Translations under genes and position numbers: made by a program
Shown: positions 33,713-42,415 of the stretch, piece by piece
Layout: each line of letters begins with the position of its first letter
How positions within the stretch are numbered: the stretch's first letter is position 1
The notes under the pieces: model-generated
Told to the model about the DNA's origin: nothing
The model's database searches: none
Seen by the model: the letters and a program-made list of their open reading frames with translations, nothing else
DNA from: Romboutsia_C sp015668195
GTDB taxonomy: Bacteria > Bacillota > Clostridia > Peptostreptococcales > Peptostreptococcaceae
Direction: 5' to 3'
Length of the DNA: 64,000 nucleotides
Assembly (NCBI RefSeq): GCF_015668195.1
Contig: NZ_JADPFC010000001.1
Span: 806,001 to 870,000, forward strand

Positions 33713-35374
33713 TTGAAATCTAAACGTTTCGAAGTTCTAAGAAATAGACCAGTAAACCAAGATGGTTTCGTAAAGGAGTGGCCAGAAGTTGGTCTTATAG
33801 CAATGGATGGGCCAAATGACCCAACACCTAGTATAAAAATAGAAAATAAAATAGTAACAGAGTTAGATGGAAAGAAAAGAGAAGACTTTGATATGCTAGA
33901 CTTTTTTATAGCAGATCATGCTATAAATTTAGAAAAGGCAGAAGAAGTTTTAAATATAGATTCATTAGAATTAGCTAGAATGCTTGTTGATATAAATGTT
34001 GGAAGAGAAGAAATAGTAAAACTTACAACTGCTATGACTCCTGCTAAAATAGTCGAAGTTGTAAGCCAAATGAATGTACTTGAAATGATGATGTCAATGA
34101 CAAAGATGAGAGCAAGAAAAATGCCTTCAAATCAATGTCATGTTACTAATTTAAAAGACCACCCAGTTCAAATTGCAGCAGATGCAGCAGAAGCAGCTTT
34201 AAGAGGATTTGATGAACAGGAAACTACAGTAGGTATTGCAAGATATGCTCCATTTAATGCATTAGCTTTATTAGTTGGTGCACAAGTAGGTCGTCCTGGT
34301 ATACTTACTCAATGTGCTGTTGAAGAAGCAACAGAATTAAAATTAGGTATGAGGGGATTAACAGGATATGCTGAAACTGTATCTGTATATGGAACAGAGT
34401 CTGTATTTATGGATGGTGATGATACTCCTTGGTCTAAAGGTTTCCTAGCATCTTCATATGCATCAAGAGGTCTTAAAATGAGATTTACATCAGGAACAGG
34501 TTCTGAAGTTCAAATGGGATATGCAGAAGGAAAGTCAATGTTATATCTTGAAGCTAGATGCCTATTCTTAACTAAAGGTTGTGGAGTTCAAGGAATACAA
34601 AATGGTTCAGTAAGTTGTGTTGGAGTACCAGCAGGAGTACCTAGTGGAGTTAGAGCTATACTTGCAGAAAACTTAATAGCTGCAATGTTAGATCTTGAAT
34701 GTGCATCTAGTAATGACCAAACATTTACACATTCTGATTTAAGAAGAGTTGCAAGAAGTTTAATGCAAATGGTACCAGGAACAGATTTTATATGTTCAGG
34801 ATATAGTGCGACTCCAAACTATGATAATATGTTTGCAGGTTCTAACTGGGATGCAGAAGACTATGATGACTGGAATATAATCCAAAGAGATTTAAAAATA
34901 GATGGTGGACTAAAGCCTGTTAGTGAAGATGAAGTTGTTAAAGTTAGAAATAAGGCAGCTAGAGTTATACAAGTATTATTTAAAGAATTAAATCTTCCAG
35001 AAGTTACAGAAGAAGAAGTAACTGCTGCAACTTATGCAAATGGAAGTAAGGATATGCCAAATAGAAATGTAGTTGAAGATTTAAAAGCTACTGAAGAAAT
35101 GATGAACAAAGAAGTAACAGGAGTAGATGTAGTTAAAGCACTTTATAAAGGTGGATTTGAAGATGTAGCAGATAGTGTATTTAATATGTTAAAGCAAAGA
35201 ATAGCAGGAGACTATTTACATACAGCAGCGATACTTGATAAGAATTTTAAAGTAAAAAGTGCTGTAAATTATCCAAATGATTATAGAGGTCCAAAAACTG
35301 GATATCAAATAAGTGATGAAAGATGGGAACAAATTAAAAATATTGAAAATGCAGTAAGTCCAGAAGATTTCTAA
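33713..35374 (+). CDS. pduC: B12-dependent diol dehydratase large subunit PduC
   Basis: I start it at TTG (33713) because the in-frame GTG at 33704 overlaps the AAGGGGAG binding site, while TTG gives the family N-terminus [20 protein letters not shown]. That gives 553 residues, the normal PduC length. The sequence carries the TIM-barrel hallmarks [32 protein letters not shown] [14 protein letters not shown] and [14 protein letters not shown]. With PduD and PduE it converts 1,2-propanediol (or glycerol or ethylene glycol) to the aldehyde using adenosylcobalamin. Propanediol versus glycerol preference cannot be decided by eye. Confidence 0.96.
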   Translation: MKSKRFEVLRNRPVNQDGFVKEWPEVGLIAMDGPNDPTPSIKIENKIVTELDGKKREDFDMLDFFIADHAINLEKAEEVLNIDSLELARMLVDINVGREEIVKLTTAMTPAKIVEVVSQMNVLEMMMSMTKMRARKMPSNQCHVTNLKDHPVQIAADAAEAALRGFDEQETTVGIARYAPFNALALLVGAQVGRPGILTQCAVEEATELKLGMRGLTGYAETVSVYGTESVFMDGDDTPWSKGFLASSYASRGLKMRFTSGTGSEVQMGYAEGKSMLYLEARCLFLTKGCGVQGIQNGSVSCVGVPAGVPSGVRAILAENLIAAMLDLECASSNDQTFTHSDLRRVARSLMQMVPGTDFICSGYSATPNYDNMFAGSNWDAEDYDDWNIIQRDLKIDGGLKPVSEDEVVKVRNKAARVIQVLFKELNLPEVTEEEVTAATYANGSKDMPNRNVVEDLKATEEMMNKEVTGVDVVKALYKGGFEDVADSVFNMLKQRIAGDYLHTAAILDKNFKVKSAVNYPNDYRGPKTGYQISDERWEQIKNIENAVSPEDF

Positions 35375-35397
35375 AAATAGAAAAAGAGGTGAAAATT

Positions 35398-36075
35398 GTG
35401 TCTATAGATGAGAAGTTATTAAAAAGTGTAATAGAAGAAGTATTAAAAGAAATGGTGGAAAATGATAATGTAGAGTGCAATAGCAAAAAAGAAGAAAAGA
35501 AAGAAAATATAGTATTTGATGATAATAAAAAATTAGAACTAGTAGAAGCAGGAGATTTGAAAAAAGGTACTAGAAGTGATGAAGTAGTTATAGGTTTAGC
35601 ACCAGCATTTTTTAACCATCAAACTAAAACTATAGTTGGTATAGAACACGATAAAGTATTAAAAGAAGTTATAGCAGGTATTGAAGAAGAAGGCTTAACT
35701 TATAGAATAGCAAAAATTTATAGAACGTCTGATGTTTCTTTTATAGCACATGATGCAGCAAATTTAAGTGGTTCAGGAATAGGAATAGGGATACAGTCAA
35801 AAGGTACGACAATAATACACCAAAAGGATTTATTTCCTTTAAGTAACTTAGAATTATTCCCACAAGCTCCACTTATAGATTTAGAAACATTTAGACAAAT
35901 AGGTAAAAATGCAGCTAAATATGCTAAAAATGAATCGCCAACTCCAGTACCAGTAAAAAATGACCAAATGGCAAGACCAAAATACCAAGCAATTGCAGCG
36001 CTTTTACATATAAAAGAAACAGAATATGTTGATAGAAACAAAAAACCTCAAGAATTTAAGATAACATTTAAATAA
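35398..36075 (+). CDS. pduD: Diol dehydratase medium subunit PduD
   Basis: The better start is GTG at 35398 (8 bases after AGAGGTG), since GTG at 35389 lies within that site. The 225-residue protein opens with an amphipathic helix ([19 protein letters not shown]) and a charged linker of the kind that targets PduD into the microcompartment. The body has [39 protein letters not shown] and [20 protein letters not shown], classical for the medium subunit. It lies 23 bases after pduC. Confidence 0.95.
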   Translation: MSIDEKLLKSVIEEVLKEMVENDNVECNSKKEEKKENIVFDDNKKLELVEAGDLKKGTRSDEVVIGLAPAFFNHQTKTIVGIEHDKVLKEVIAGIEEEGLTYRIAKIYRTSDVSFIAHDAANLSGSGIGIGIQSKGTTIIHQKDLFPLSNLELFPQAPLIDLETFRQIGKNAAKYAKNESPTPVPVKNDQMARPKYQAIAALLHIKETEYVDRNKKPQEFKITFK

Positions 36076-36090
36076 ACAAGGAGGGTAATG

Positions 36091-36615
36091 ATGAACCAAG
36101 ATTTATTAATAAAACAAATTGTAGAGGAAGTACTAAAAAATATGAACTCTACTAATATAAATGAAGTTTCAGATATTGTTAAAGATGTTTTAAAAAGTGA
36201 TAAAGTTACAAGTGCTAATTATCCATTAGGAGAGAAAATGCCAGAAAAAATAAAATCACAGTCTGGAATAAAATTATCAGATGTAACTTTAGACAAGGTG
36301 ATAAAAGGTGAAATTGGATCTAAAGATATAAGAATATCTAAAGAAACTCTAGAACTACAAGCACAAGTAGCCGAATCTGTTGGAAGAAATGCATTTGCTC
36401 AAAATCTAAGAAAAGCAGCAGAACTTATAGCGGTTCCAGATGATAGAATTCTTGAAATATACGATGCACTAAGACCATATAGATCAACTAAGCAAGAGTT
36501 ATATGATATAGCAGATGAACTAAAAAATAAATATGGATGCACTATAAATTCAGAGTTTGTTATAGAAGCTGCAAATGTTTATGAACAAAGAGGAAGATTA
36601 AAAGTAGTGGATTAA
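36091..36615 (+). CDS. pduE: Diol dehydratase small subunit PduE
   Basis: Two ATGs lie in tandem (36088 and 36091). The second has the better 5-base spacing from AAGGAGGG. The 174-residue protein starts with another amphipathic helix (DLLIKQIVEEVLKNMN), a second possible encapsulation signal. The core holds YPLGEKMPEKIKSQSGIKLS, VGRNAFAQNLRKAAELIAVP and LRPYRSTKQELYDIADEL, the small-subunit signature. It completes the PduCDE dehydratase. Confidence 0.95.
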   Translation: MNQDLLIKQIVEEVLKNMNSTNINEVSDIVKDVLKSDKVTSANYPLGEKMPEKIKSQSGIKLSDVTLDKVIKGEIGSKDIRISKETLELQAQVAESVGRNAFAQNLRKAAELIAVPDDRILEIYDALRPYRSTKQELYDIADELKNKYGCTINSEFVIEAANVYEQRGRLKVVD

Positions 36616-36636
36616 AAGTAGTTTGGAGGGTATTAA

Positions 36637-38448
36637 ATGAAGATAGTAGCTGGTGTAGATATAGGTAATGCTACTACTGAAGTGGCCTTAGCAAAAATAG
36701 ATGAAAATAACATTGAATTTTTATCAAGTTCTATAGTTAAAACAACGGGAATCAAAGGAACTATGAAAAATATCAATGGAGTATTTAAATCTTTAAAAGA
36801 TTCTTTAGATAAGGCTAATCTAAAAATTGAAAATTTAGATGAAATTAGAGTAAATGAAGCTGCTCCAGTAATAGGAGACGTAGCTATGGAAACTATAACA
36901 GAAACCATAATAACAGAGTCTACAATGATAGGCCACAACCCTTTAACACCAGGTGGCGTAGGAGTCGGTGTTGGTGAAACAGTAAAAATTGATAAACTAG
37001 AAAGTGTAGATAAGAATAAAGATGTAATAATTGTTATACCTAAAGAATTTGACTTTGAAGTTTCATCTAAATTAATAAATTTATACTCAGATAAATTAAA
37101 TATAAACGGAGCTATAGTAAAAAAAGATGATGGAGTATTAATTAATAATAGATTGAAAAAGAAAATTCCTATAGTAGATGAGGTTAGTTTAGTTGAAAAA
37201 GTTCCTCTAAATATGAAGTGTGCCATAGAAGTTGCACCAATTGGAGGTGTTGTTGAAGTCTTATCTAATCCATATGGAATAGCGACATTGTTTAATCTAA
37301 CTTCAGAAGAAACTAAACATGTTGTTCCAATAGCTAGGGCATTAATTGGAAACAGATCAGCAGTTGTTATAAAAACGCCTAAGGGAGATGTTAAAGAAAG
37401 AAAAATACCTGCTGGAAATATTGAGATAGTTGGATTAAATAAAAAAGCTTTTGTTGGCATTGATGAAGGTGCTAAAAAAATTATGAATGCTATAAAAAGC
37501 GTAAATATTGTTTGTGATGTTAAAGGAGAACCTGGAACCAATGTAGGTGGAATGCTTGAAAAAGTAAGACATGTTATGTCTAATTTAACAAATCAACACC
37601 CAAAAAACATTAAAATACAAGACATATTATCAGTAGATACATTTGTTCCTCAGATTGTAAAAGGTGGTATTGCTAATGAGTTCTCATTAGAAAATGCAGT
37701 AGGAATAGCAGCTATGGTAAAAGCTGATAAACTCCAAATGCAAAAAATAGCAGATGAATTAACAAAAAGTCTAGGAATAAATGTAAATGTAGGTGGAGTA
37801 GAAGCTGATATGGCAATTCGTGGAGCATTAACTACTCCAGGAAGTAATAAACCACTTGCCATATTAGATATGGGGGCAGGTTCTACTGATGCTTCTATAA
37901 TTACAAAAGATAATGAAATAAAATCAATACACTTAGCAGGTGCTGGAAATATGGTGACTATGCTTATAAAATCAGAACTAGGAATAGATGATTTTGAATT
38001 AGCAGAAGACATAAAAAAGTACCCATTAGCTAAGGTAGAGAGTCTTTTCAATATAAGGCATGAAAGTGGGGCTGTAGAATTTTTTAGTAAATCATTAGAT
38101 CCTAAATTATTTGCTAAGGTTGTAATATTAAAACCAGAAGGTATGATTCCTATTGAAATAGATGAATCATTAGAGAAAATAAAATTAATTAGAAAAAGTG
38201 CTAAAGAAAGGGTATTTGTTACAAATGCTATAAGAGCACTAGAAAAGGTAAGTCCAACAAATAACGTAAGAGATATAGCATTTGTTGTTTTAGTTGGAGG
38301 AAGTGCACTTGATTTTGAAATTCCTCAATTAGTTACAAATGCACTATCTCAGTATAATGTAGTTGCTGGAAGAGCAAATATAAGAGGTGTAGAAGGACCT
38401 AGAAATGCAGTTGCAACAGGACTTGTTCTACATTTAAAAGAAGAATAG
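36637..38448 (+). CDS. pduG: Diol dehydratase reactivase large subunit PduG
   Basis: The 603-residue protein starts with the actin-fold phosphate loop GVDIGNATTEVALA and has the reactivase signatures MIGHNPLTPGGVGVGVGETV, GNRSAVVIKTPKGDVKER, DMGAGSTDASII and LVGGSALDFEIPQLVT. It is the ATP-dependent chaperone-like factor that releases damaged cobalamin from inactivated dehydratase, together with PduH. ATG start with TTTGGAGGG. The opposite strand carries a long open frame here, which is a by-product of the codon use. Confidence 0.95.
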   Translation: MKIVAGVDIGNATTEVALAKIDENNIEFLSSSIVKTTGIKGTMKNINGVFKSLKDSLDKANLKIENLDEIRVNEAAPVIGDVAMETITETIITESTMIGHNPLTPGGVGVGVGETVKIDKLESVDKNKDVIIVIPKEFDFEVSSKLINLYSDKLNINGAIVKKDDGVLINNRLKKKIPIVDEVSLVEKVPLNMKCAIEVAPIGGVVEVLSNPYGIATLFNLTSEETKHVVPIARALIGNRSAVVIKTPKGDVKERKIPAGNIEIVGLNKKAFVGIDEGAKKIMNAIKSVNIVCDVKGEPGTNVGGMLEKVRHVMSNLTNQHPKNIKIQDILSVDTFVPQIVKGGIANEFSLENAVGIAAMVKADKLQMQKIADELTKSLGINVNVGGVEADMAIRGALTTPGSNKPLAILDMGAGSTDASIITKDNEIKSIHLAGAGNMVTMLIKSELGIDDFELAEDIKKYPLAKVESLFNIRHESGAVEFFSKSLDPKLFAKVVILKPEGMIPIEIDESLEKIKLIRKSAKERVFVTNAIRALEKVSPTNNVRDIAFVVLVGGSALDFEIPQLVTNALSQYNVVAGRANIRGVEGPRNAVATGLVLHLKEE

Positions 38449-38457
38449 GTGAGTTTT

Positions 38458-38817
38458 ATGGCTAATAATATAAGTGTTACGAAAAAGCCAAGTATAAAAA
38501 TATATTATAATAAAAAGCAAATAGATGAGTTGAAATTTAGAGAAATTATGCTTGGCATAGAAGAAGAGAATGTACCTTATGAAGTTTTAGGAATTTGTGA
38601 AGGGGATTTTATAAACTTAGGATACAATGCTTGTAATGACTCTATATTAGGAGTGGGAATTGGGATAAATAAAGATTTTATAATACTTCACTATAATAAA
38701 CTAGAAAAAGATAGCCCTCTTTTTACTATAAAAACATCATCTGAAAAATCTATAATGAGAACACTAGGTCAAAATGCAGCTAGATTAGTCATAAAAAAGT
38801 ATTTCAAAGAATTTTAA
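38458..38817 (+). CDS. pduH: Diol dehydratase reactivase small subunit PduH
   Basis: I use ATG 38458; the GTG at 38449 overlaps the binding site AGGTGAG, which itself straddles the pduG stop. The 119-residue protein has KPSIKIYYNKKQIDELKFRE, VPYEVLGI and GVGIGINKDFIILHYNKLE, typical of the small reactivase subunit, which resembles the dehydratase medium subunit and swaps with it. It is tightly coupled to pduG. Confidence 0.92.
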   Translation: MANNISVTKKPSIKIYYNKKQIDELKFREIMLGIEEENVPYEVLGICEGDFINLGYNACNDSILGVGIGINKDFIILHYNKLEKDSPLFTIKTSSEKSIMRTLGQNAARLVIKKYFKEF

Positions 38818-38850
38818 AATATTTATAGTATCATATAGGTTATCTAGTAA

Positions 38851-38878
38851 TTGGATAGAGTTTTATATGTACTATAAT
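38851..38878 (+). promoter_or_regulatory. Candidate internal promoter before pduK
   Basis: TTGGAT (38851-38856), a 16-base spacer and a perfect TATAAT (38873-38878) sit in the only sizeable gap (94 bases) within the first two-thirds of the operon. Transcription would begin about 25 bases before the pduK start codon. No hairpin terminator lies in this gap. Confidence 0.5.
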
Positions 38879-38911
38879 ATTATTTAAACATTATATTAGG
38901 GGGAGGGTAAA

Positions 38912-39493
38912 ATGTCTCAATTAGCTATTGGAATTATAGAGACAATTGGCCTTGCAGCTTGTATAGAAGCAGCAGATGTATGTGTAAAATCTGCAAATGT
39001 TAATTTAATCGGATATGAGCTCTCAAAAGGTGGAGGTATGGCAACATTAAAAATAGAAGGAAATGTAGGAGCTGTTAAGGCAGCTGTAGAAGCTTCTGTT
39101 GTTGCTGCTAATAAGATAAGTAAGGTATTTTCTTATAAAATTATACCTAGACCAAGTAAAGAAATAGATATCTTAATTAAGAATAAAGAAACTGTAGGAT
39201 ATAAAGAGATACAAATAAATAATGGATATAAGGAAAATGAAGATTTATACAATGAAGATGATAAAGAATTAGTTAAAGATATAGTTGAAAATGTAAAAGT
39301 AGTTAATTTAGAAGATGATTTAAATTATATAAAAAGTGAAGAATTAGAAAATACCATAAAAGAAAATAACTTAGATAATAAAGAACATTATACTTGCAAC
39401 TTATGTAAAGACCCAGAGTGCAAAAGACAAAAAGGAGAATTAAAAAATGGTTGCATTCATTACAATGAATTAAATGATTTTAAGGAGGAATAG
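38912..39493 (+). CDS. pduK: BMC shell protein with cysteine-rich C-terminal extension, PduK
   Basis: The 193-residue protein has one BMC domain (1-88; LAIGIIETIGLAACIEAADV, GNVGAVKAAVEASVVAA) with a pore loop of SKGGG instead of KIGSG. An acidic, Asn-rich linker (90-165) leads to a C-terminal cysteine motif CNLCKDPECKRQK...C, four Cys that could hold an Fe-S cluster or zinc. This layout is that of PduK. It sits directly before pduJ, whose ribosome binding site lies in the last codons. A possible internal promoter lies just upstream. Confidence 0.9.
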   Translation: MSQLAIGIIETIGLAACIEAADVCVKSANVNLIGYELSKGGGMATLKIEGNVGAVKAAVEASVVAANKISKVFSYKIIPRPSKEIDILIKNKETVGYKEIQINNGYKENEDLYNEDDKELVKDIVENVKVVNLEDDLNYIKSEELENTIKENNLDNKEHYTCNLCKDPECKRQKGELKNGCIHYNELNDFKEE

Positions 39494-39496
39494 AAA

Positions 39497-39772
39497 ATGG
39501 GAGAGGCATTAGGATTAATAGAAACTAAAGGATTAGTAGGTGCAATAGAGGCAGCAGATGCAATGACTAAATCTGCAAATGTTGAGTTAGTAGGATATGA
39601 AAAGATAGGATCAGGATTAGTTACAGTTATGGTTAGAGGAGATGTAGGAGCTGTTAAAGCATCAGTAGATGCAGGGGCAGTAGCAGCTGAGAAAGTTGGG
39701 GAATTAGTATCTAAGCATGTAATACCAAGACCACATACTGATGTTGAAAAGATATTACCAAAATCTGAATAA
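39497..39772 (+). CDS. pduJ: BMC-domain hexameric shell protein PduJ
   Basis: The 91-residue single-BMC protein differs from PduA in only about a dozen residues, mainly at both ends, and keeps the KIGSG pore loop and [13 protein letters not shown] end. In Salmonella the PduA/PduJ pair is similarly close, and gene position rather than sequence decides their different roles. I assign J by operon position. ATG start; the AAGGAGGAA site lies in the end of pduK. Confidence 0.93.
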   Translation: MGEALGLIETKGLVGAIEAADAMTKSANVELVGYEKIGSGLVTVMVRGDVGAVKASVDAGAVAAEKVGELVSKHVIPRPHTDVEKILPKSE

Positions 39773-39792
39773 TATATAAATAGGTGATTAAA

Positions 39793-40440
39793 ATGGATTT
39801 TAACAATAATGAATTAGTAGAAAAAATAACTAAAATAATAATACAAAAACTACAAGAAGAAAAAGAAGTTTTAATCCCTATAGGTATCTCAAATAGACAT
39901 ATACATTTATGTGAGGAAGATTTTAAAATACTATTTGGCAAAGACAAATCACTAAGTAAACTTAAAGACTTAAAACAACCAGGTCAGTATGCCGCAAATG
40001 AATGTGTAACTATAAAAGGCCCTAAAGGAGAATTAAAAAAAGTTCGAATTTTAGGGCCTTTAAGAAATGAAACACAAATTGAAATTTCTGTATCAGATGG
40101 CTTTAAATTAGGGGTAAACCCACCTATAAAAGAATCAGGAAATTTAAAAGATACTCCAGGTATTGAAATTATAGGACCTAAAGGTAAGGTTACCAAAGAA
40201 AAAGGTGTAATTTGTGCATTAAGACATATACACATGTCGCCAAGTGATGCTAAAAAAATGAATGTATGTGATAAAGATATAGTAAATGTTGAGATAGATG
40301 GGATTAGGAAAGCTATCCTAGGAAACGTATTAGTTAGAGTAAGTGAAAATTTTAAACTAGAAATGCATTTAGATATGGATGAAGCTAATTCGTGCTTAAT
40401 AAAAAATAATGACTTAGTTAAAATTGTAGAAAATAGGTGA
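39793..40440 (+). CDS. pduL: Phosphate propanoyltransferase PduL
   Basis: ATG 39793 follows the AGGTG site at about 39782; an in-frame GTG/TTG start a few codons upstream is possible. The protein of about 215 residues has an N-terminal amphipathic helix (NELVEKITKIIIQKLQEE), the targeting signal type known for PduL, then two beta-barrel halves with metal-binding histidines in GISNRHIHL and ALRHIHMSPSDAKKM and a late EMHLDMDEAN. It converts propionyl-CoA plus phosphate to propionyl-phosphate and frees CoA inside the shell. Confidence 0.93.
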   Translation: MDFNNNELVEKITKIIIQKLQEEKEVLIPIGISNRHIHLCEEDFKILFGKDKSLSKLKDLKQPGQYAANECVTIKGPKGELKKVRILGPLRNETQIEISVSDGFKLGVNPPIKESGNLKDTPGIEIIGPKGKVTKEKGVICALRHIHMSPSDAKKMNVCDKDIVNVEIDGIRKAILGNVLVRVSENFKLEMHLDMDEANSCLIKNNDLVKIVENR

Positions 40441-40444
40441 GAAT

Positions 40445-41266
40445 GTGAATCTAAATGACTGCAATAATAAGGTAAAAGAGTTTTCAAGACTTATAAAAGA
40501 AAAAAAGTGTAATAAATACAAAGGAAAATTAAAAGTTGGAGTAGACTTAGGGACTGCAAATATTGTTTTATCTGTTGTAGATGAAAATAATAACCCTATA
40601 GCTGGAGCTATGAAGTCTTCATCTGTAGTTAAAGATGGAATAGTTGTAGATTATATAGGTGCAACTAGTATACTTAGAAAATTAAAAGCAGAGGTAGAAC
40701 AAATTATAGGATGTGAACTAACTTATGCTTCAACTGCAATACCACCAGGAATTACTGAGGGAAATACTAAAGTTATATGTAATGTAGTAGAATCTTGTGA
40801 TATGGAAGTTTTAAATGTAATAGATGAACCTAGTGCAGCAGCTACATTACTTAAAATAAATGATGGAGCGGTAGTTGATGTGGGTGGAGGAACTACAGGT
40901 ATAAGTATAATAAAAAATGGCGAAGTGGTATTTACTGCCGATGAACCAACAGGTGGAACTCATATGACATTAGTTCTTGCAGGATTTAATAAAATATCTT
41001 TTGAAGAAGCAGAAATTATAAAAAAAGACAAAAAGTATGAAAAAGATACGTTTATAATAGTAAAGCCTGTCATTGAAAAGATGGCATATATAGTTAAAAA
41101 ATATATAAAAGATTATGATGTAGACACTATTTATGTTGTTGGTGGTGCTTGTTGTTTTAGTGAATTTGAGAAAGTATTTAAAAAAGAAATTAAAATAGAA
41201 ACAGTAAAGCCACTAGAACCACTTCTTGTAACACCTCTTGGAATAGCAATGAACTGTGGTGTATAG
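40445..41266 (+). CDS. eutJ: EutJ-like DnaK/actin-fold protein
   Basis: The 273-residue protein starts at GTG right behind pduL (spacing 4 bases). It carries the actin-like phosphate loop GVDLGTANIVLSVVDENN, then STAIPPGITEGNT, the second loop VDVGGGTTGISII and the adenosine loop VVGGACCFSEF. This is the EutJ family of Hsp70-like ATPase-domain proteins, which lack the substrate-binding domain. Its role in microcompartments is unproven, possibly a chaperone for assembly or enzyme reactivation. Similar genes accompany pdu loci of lactobacilli. Confidence 0.88.
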   Translation: MNLNDCNNKVKEFSRLIKEKKCNKYKGKLKVGVDLGTANIVLSVVDENNNPIAGAMKSSSVVKDGIVVDYIGATSILRKLKAEVEQIIGCELTYASTAIPPGITEGNTKVICNVVESCDMEVLNVIDEPSAAATLLKINDGAVVDVGGGTTGISIIKNGEVVFTADEPTGGTHMTLVLAGFNKISFEEAEIIKKDKKYEKDTFIIVKPVIEKMAYIVKKYIKDYDVDTIYVVGGACCFSEFEKVFKKEIKIETVKPLEPLLVTPLGIAMNCGV

Positions 41267-41277
41267 AAGGTGATAAA

Positions 41278-42123
41278 TTGGATTTTAAAAATCTTGAAAA
41301 TATAATTAATGAAAGAGTTGAAAAAGTATTTATAGATTATATAGTAGAAAAAGTATTTGAAAAGCTAGATAACTACAATAAAAAATTGTTAGTAGTATTT
41401 ACTGGTGCTAGTATTGGATTTGAGGAGGCATTTAAATGTATTAAAAAACTTCAAGGTAATGGATTTAAATTAACAATAGTATTATCAAATGGAGCTTTAA
41501 ATGTATTTAATGAAGATTTAATAAAAGAATTTTTCAAAGTAGAAAAAGTTATAAAAGAATATGATAATGAAAATATAATAAACCTAGTAAAAGAAAATAC
41601 TATTATAATAATACCCACATTAACAGTTAACACCTGCAGTAAAATTGCAAATGGAATAAGTGACAATATAGCTACTAATATAATAAGCTACTCTTTAATT
41701 AGTGGTAAAAAAGTAATAGCAAGTATCAATGGATGCTGTCCAGACAACAAAGAAAGAATATCTGTATTTAAAGATAATATGAGTAATTCATATAAAGATT
41801 TACTTAGAAACAATATAAAAAAATTAAAAGATTATAATATTATATTAACTACATCAGTAAATTTAGAAAAAAAAGTTATAAAAGTATATAAAGATAATTT
41901 TAGTTTAAACATTAATAACAAAGATAATGATGAAAGTGATTATATATGTAATAAACAAAATATAGAATGTAATGAAATAGCCTTAAATAAGAAAATAATA
42001 AGTAAAATAGACATATATAGTTTAAAAAATTATAAAGTAATAAAAATTAATAAAGACTCTATAATCACTCCATCAGCTAAAGATGAAGCATTAAAATACA
42101 ATATAAATATATTAAAAATATAA
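41278..42123 (+). CDS. Flavoprotein-like microcompartment protein at the PduM position
   Basis: TTG start with GAAGGTG upstream. The 281-residue protein opens with a long amphipathic helix (LENIINERVEKVFIDYIVEK), then a Rossmann-like unit LLVVFTGASIGFEEAFKCI with a second strand FKLTIVLSNGAL. A segment PTLTVNTCSKIANGISDN and IISYSLISGKKVIAS follows, closely resembling the FMN-binding flavoprotein (HFCD/DFP) fold. A Lys/Asn-rich stretch precedes a C-terminal SAKDEALKYNINI motif. It occupies the position of pduM but is larger than Salmonella PduM. I would call it a flavoprotein of unknown role, possibly encapsulated. Confidence 0.7.
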   Translation: MDFKNLENIINERVEKVFIDYIVEKVFEKLDNYNKKLLVVFTGASIGFEEAFKCIKKLQGNGFKLTIVLSNGALNVFNEDLIKEFFKVEKVIKEYDNENIINLVKENTIIIIPTLTVNTCSKIANGISDNIATNIISYSLISGKKVIASINGCCPDNKERISVFKDNMSNSYKDLLRNNIKKLKDYNIILTTSVNLEKKVIKVYKDNFSLNINNKDNDESDYICNKQNIECNEIALNKKIISKIDIYSLKNYKVIKINKDSIITPSAKDEALKYNINILKI

Positions 42124-42138
42124 AGCTAGGTGAAAAAT

Positions 42139-42405
42139 ATGTATCTAGGAACTGTAGTAGGAACAGTAGTATCAACTACTAAAAATGAAGGATTAATAGG
42201 AACAAAACTTCTACTTGTAAAACAATTAAATGAAAAATTAGAAGTAGTTGGAAGTACACATGTTGTAGTAGACTCAGTAGGTTCTGGAGTCGGAGAAACT
42301 GTAATTGTTGCAACGGGAAGCTCTGCAAGAAAGATATTTTCATCTGATTCTCCTATAGACTGTGCAATAGTTGGAATAGTAGATAGTATAGAAGTTAACA
42401 ATTAG
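42139..42405 (+). CDS. pduN: Pentameric vertex shell protein PduN (EutN/CcmL family)
   Basis: ATG 42139 gives the family start MYLGTVVGTVVSTTKNEGL. The GTG at 42130 is inside the AGGTG site. The 88-residue protein has KLLLVKQLN, DSVGSGVGETVIVATGSSAR and DCAIVGIVDSIEV, the complete EutN/CcmL beta-barrel. Pentamers of this protein close the twelve vertices of the polyhedral shell. One such gene is present, as in most pdu loci. Confidence 0.95.
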   Translation: MYLGTVVGTVVSTTKNEGLIGTKLLLVKQLNEKLEVVGSTHVVVDSVGSGVGETVIVATGSSARKIFSSDSPIDCAIVGIVDSIEVNN

Positions 42406-42415
42406 GTGGGATAGT

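Noticed and set aside
36633..37541. Long open frame on the minus strand opposite pduG
   Set aside because: It is fully antisense to a well-supported gene, has no ribosome binding site and its translation is low-complexity hydrophobic sequence produced by AT-rich codon use.
39984..40487. Open frame of 167 codons on the minus strand opposite pduL
   Set aside because: Antisense to a clear PduL gene; no binding site; composition unlike real proteins of this genome.
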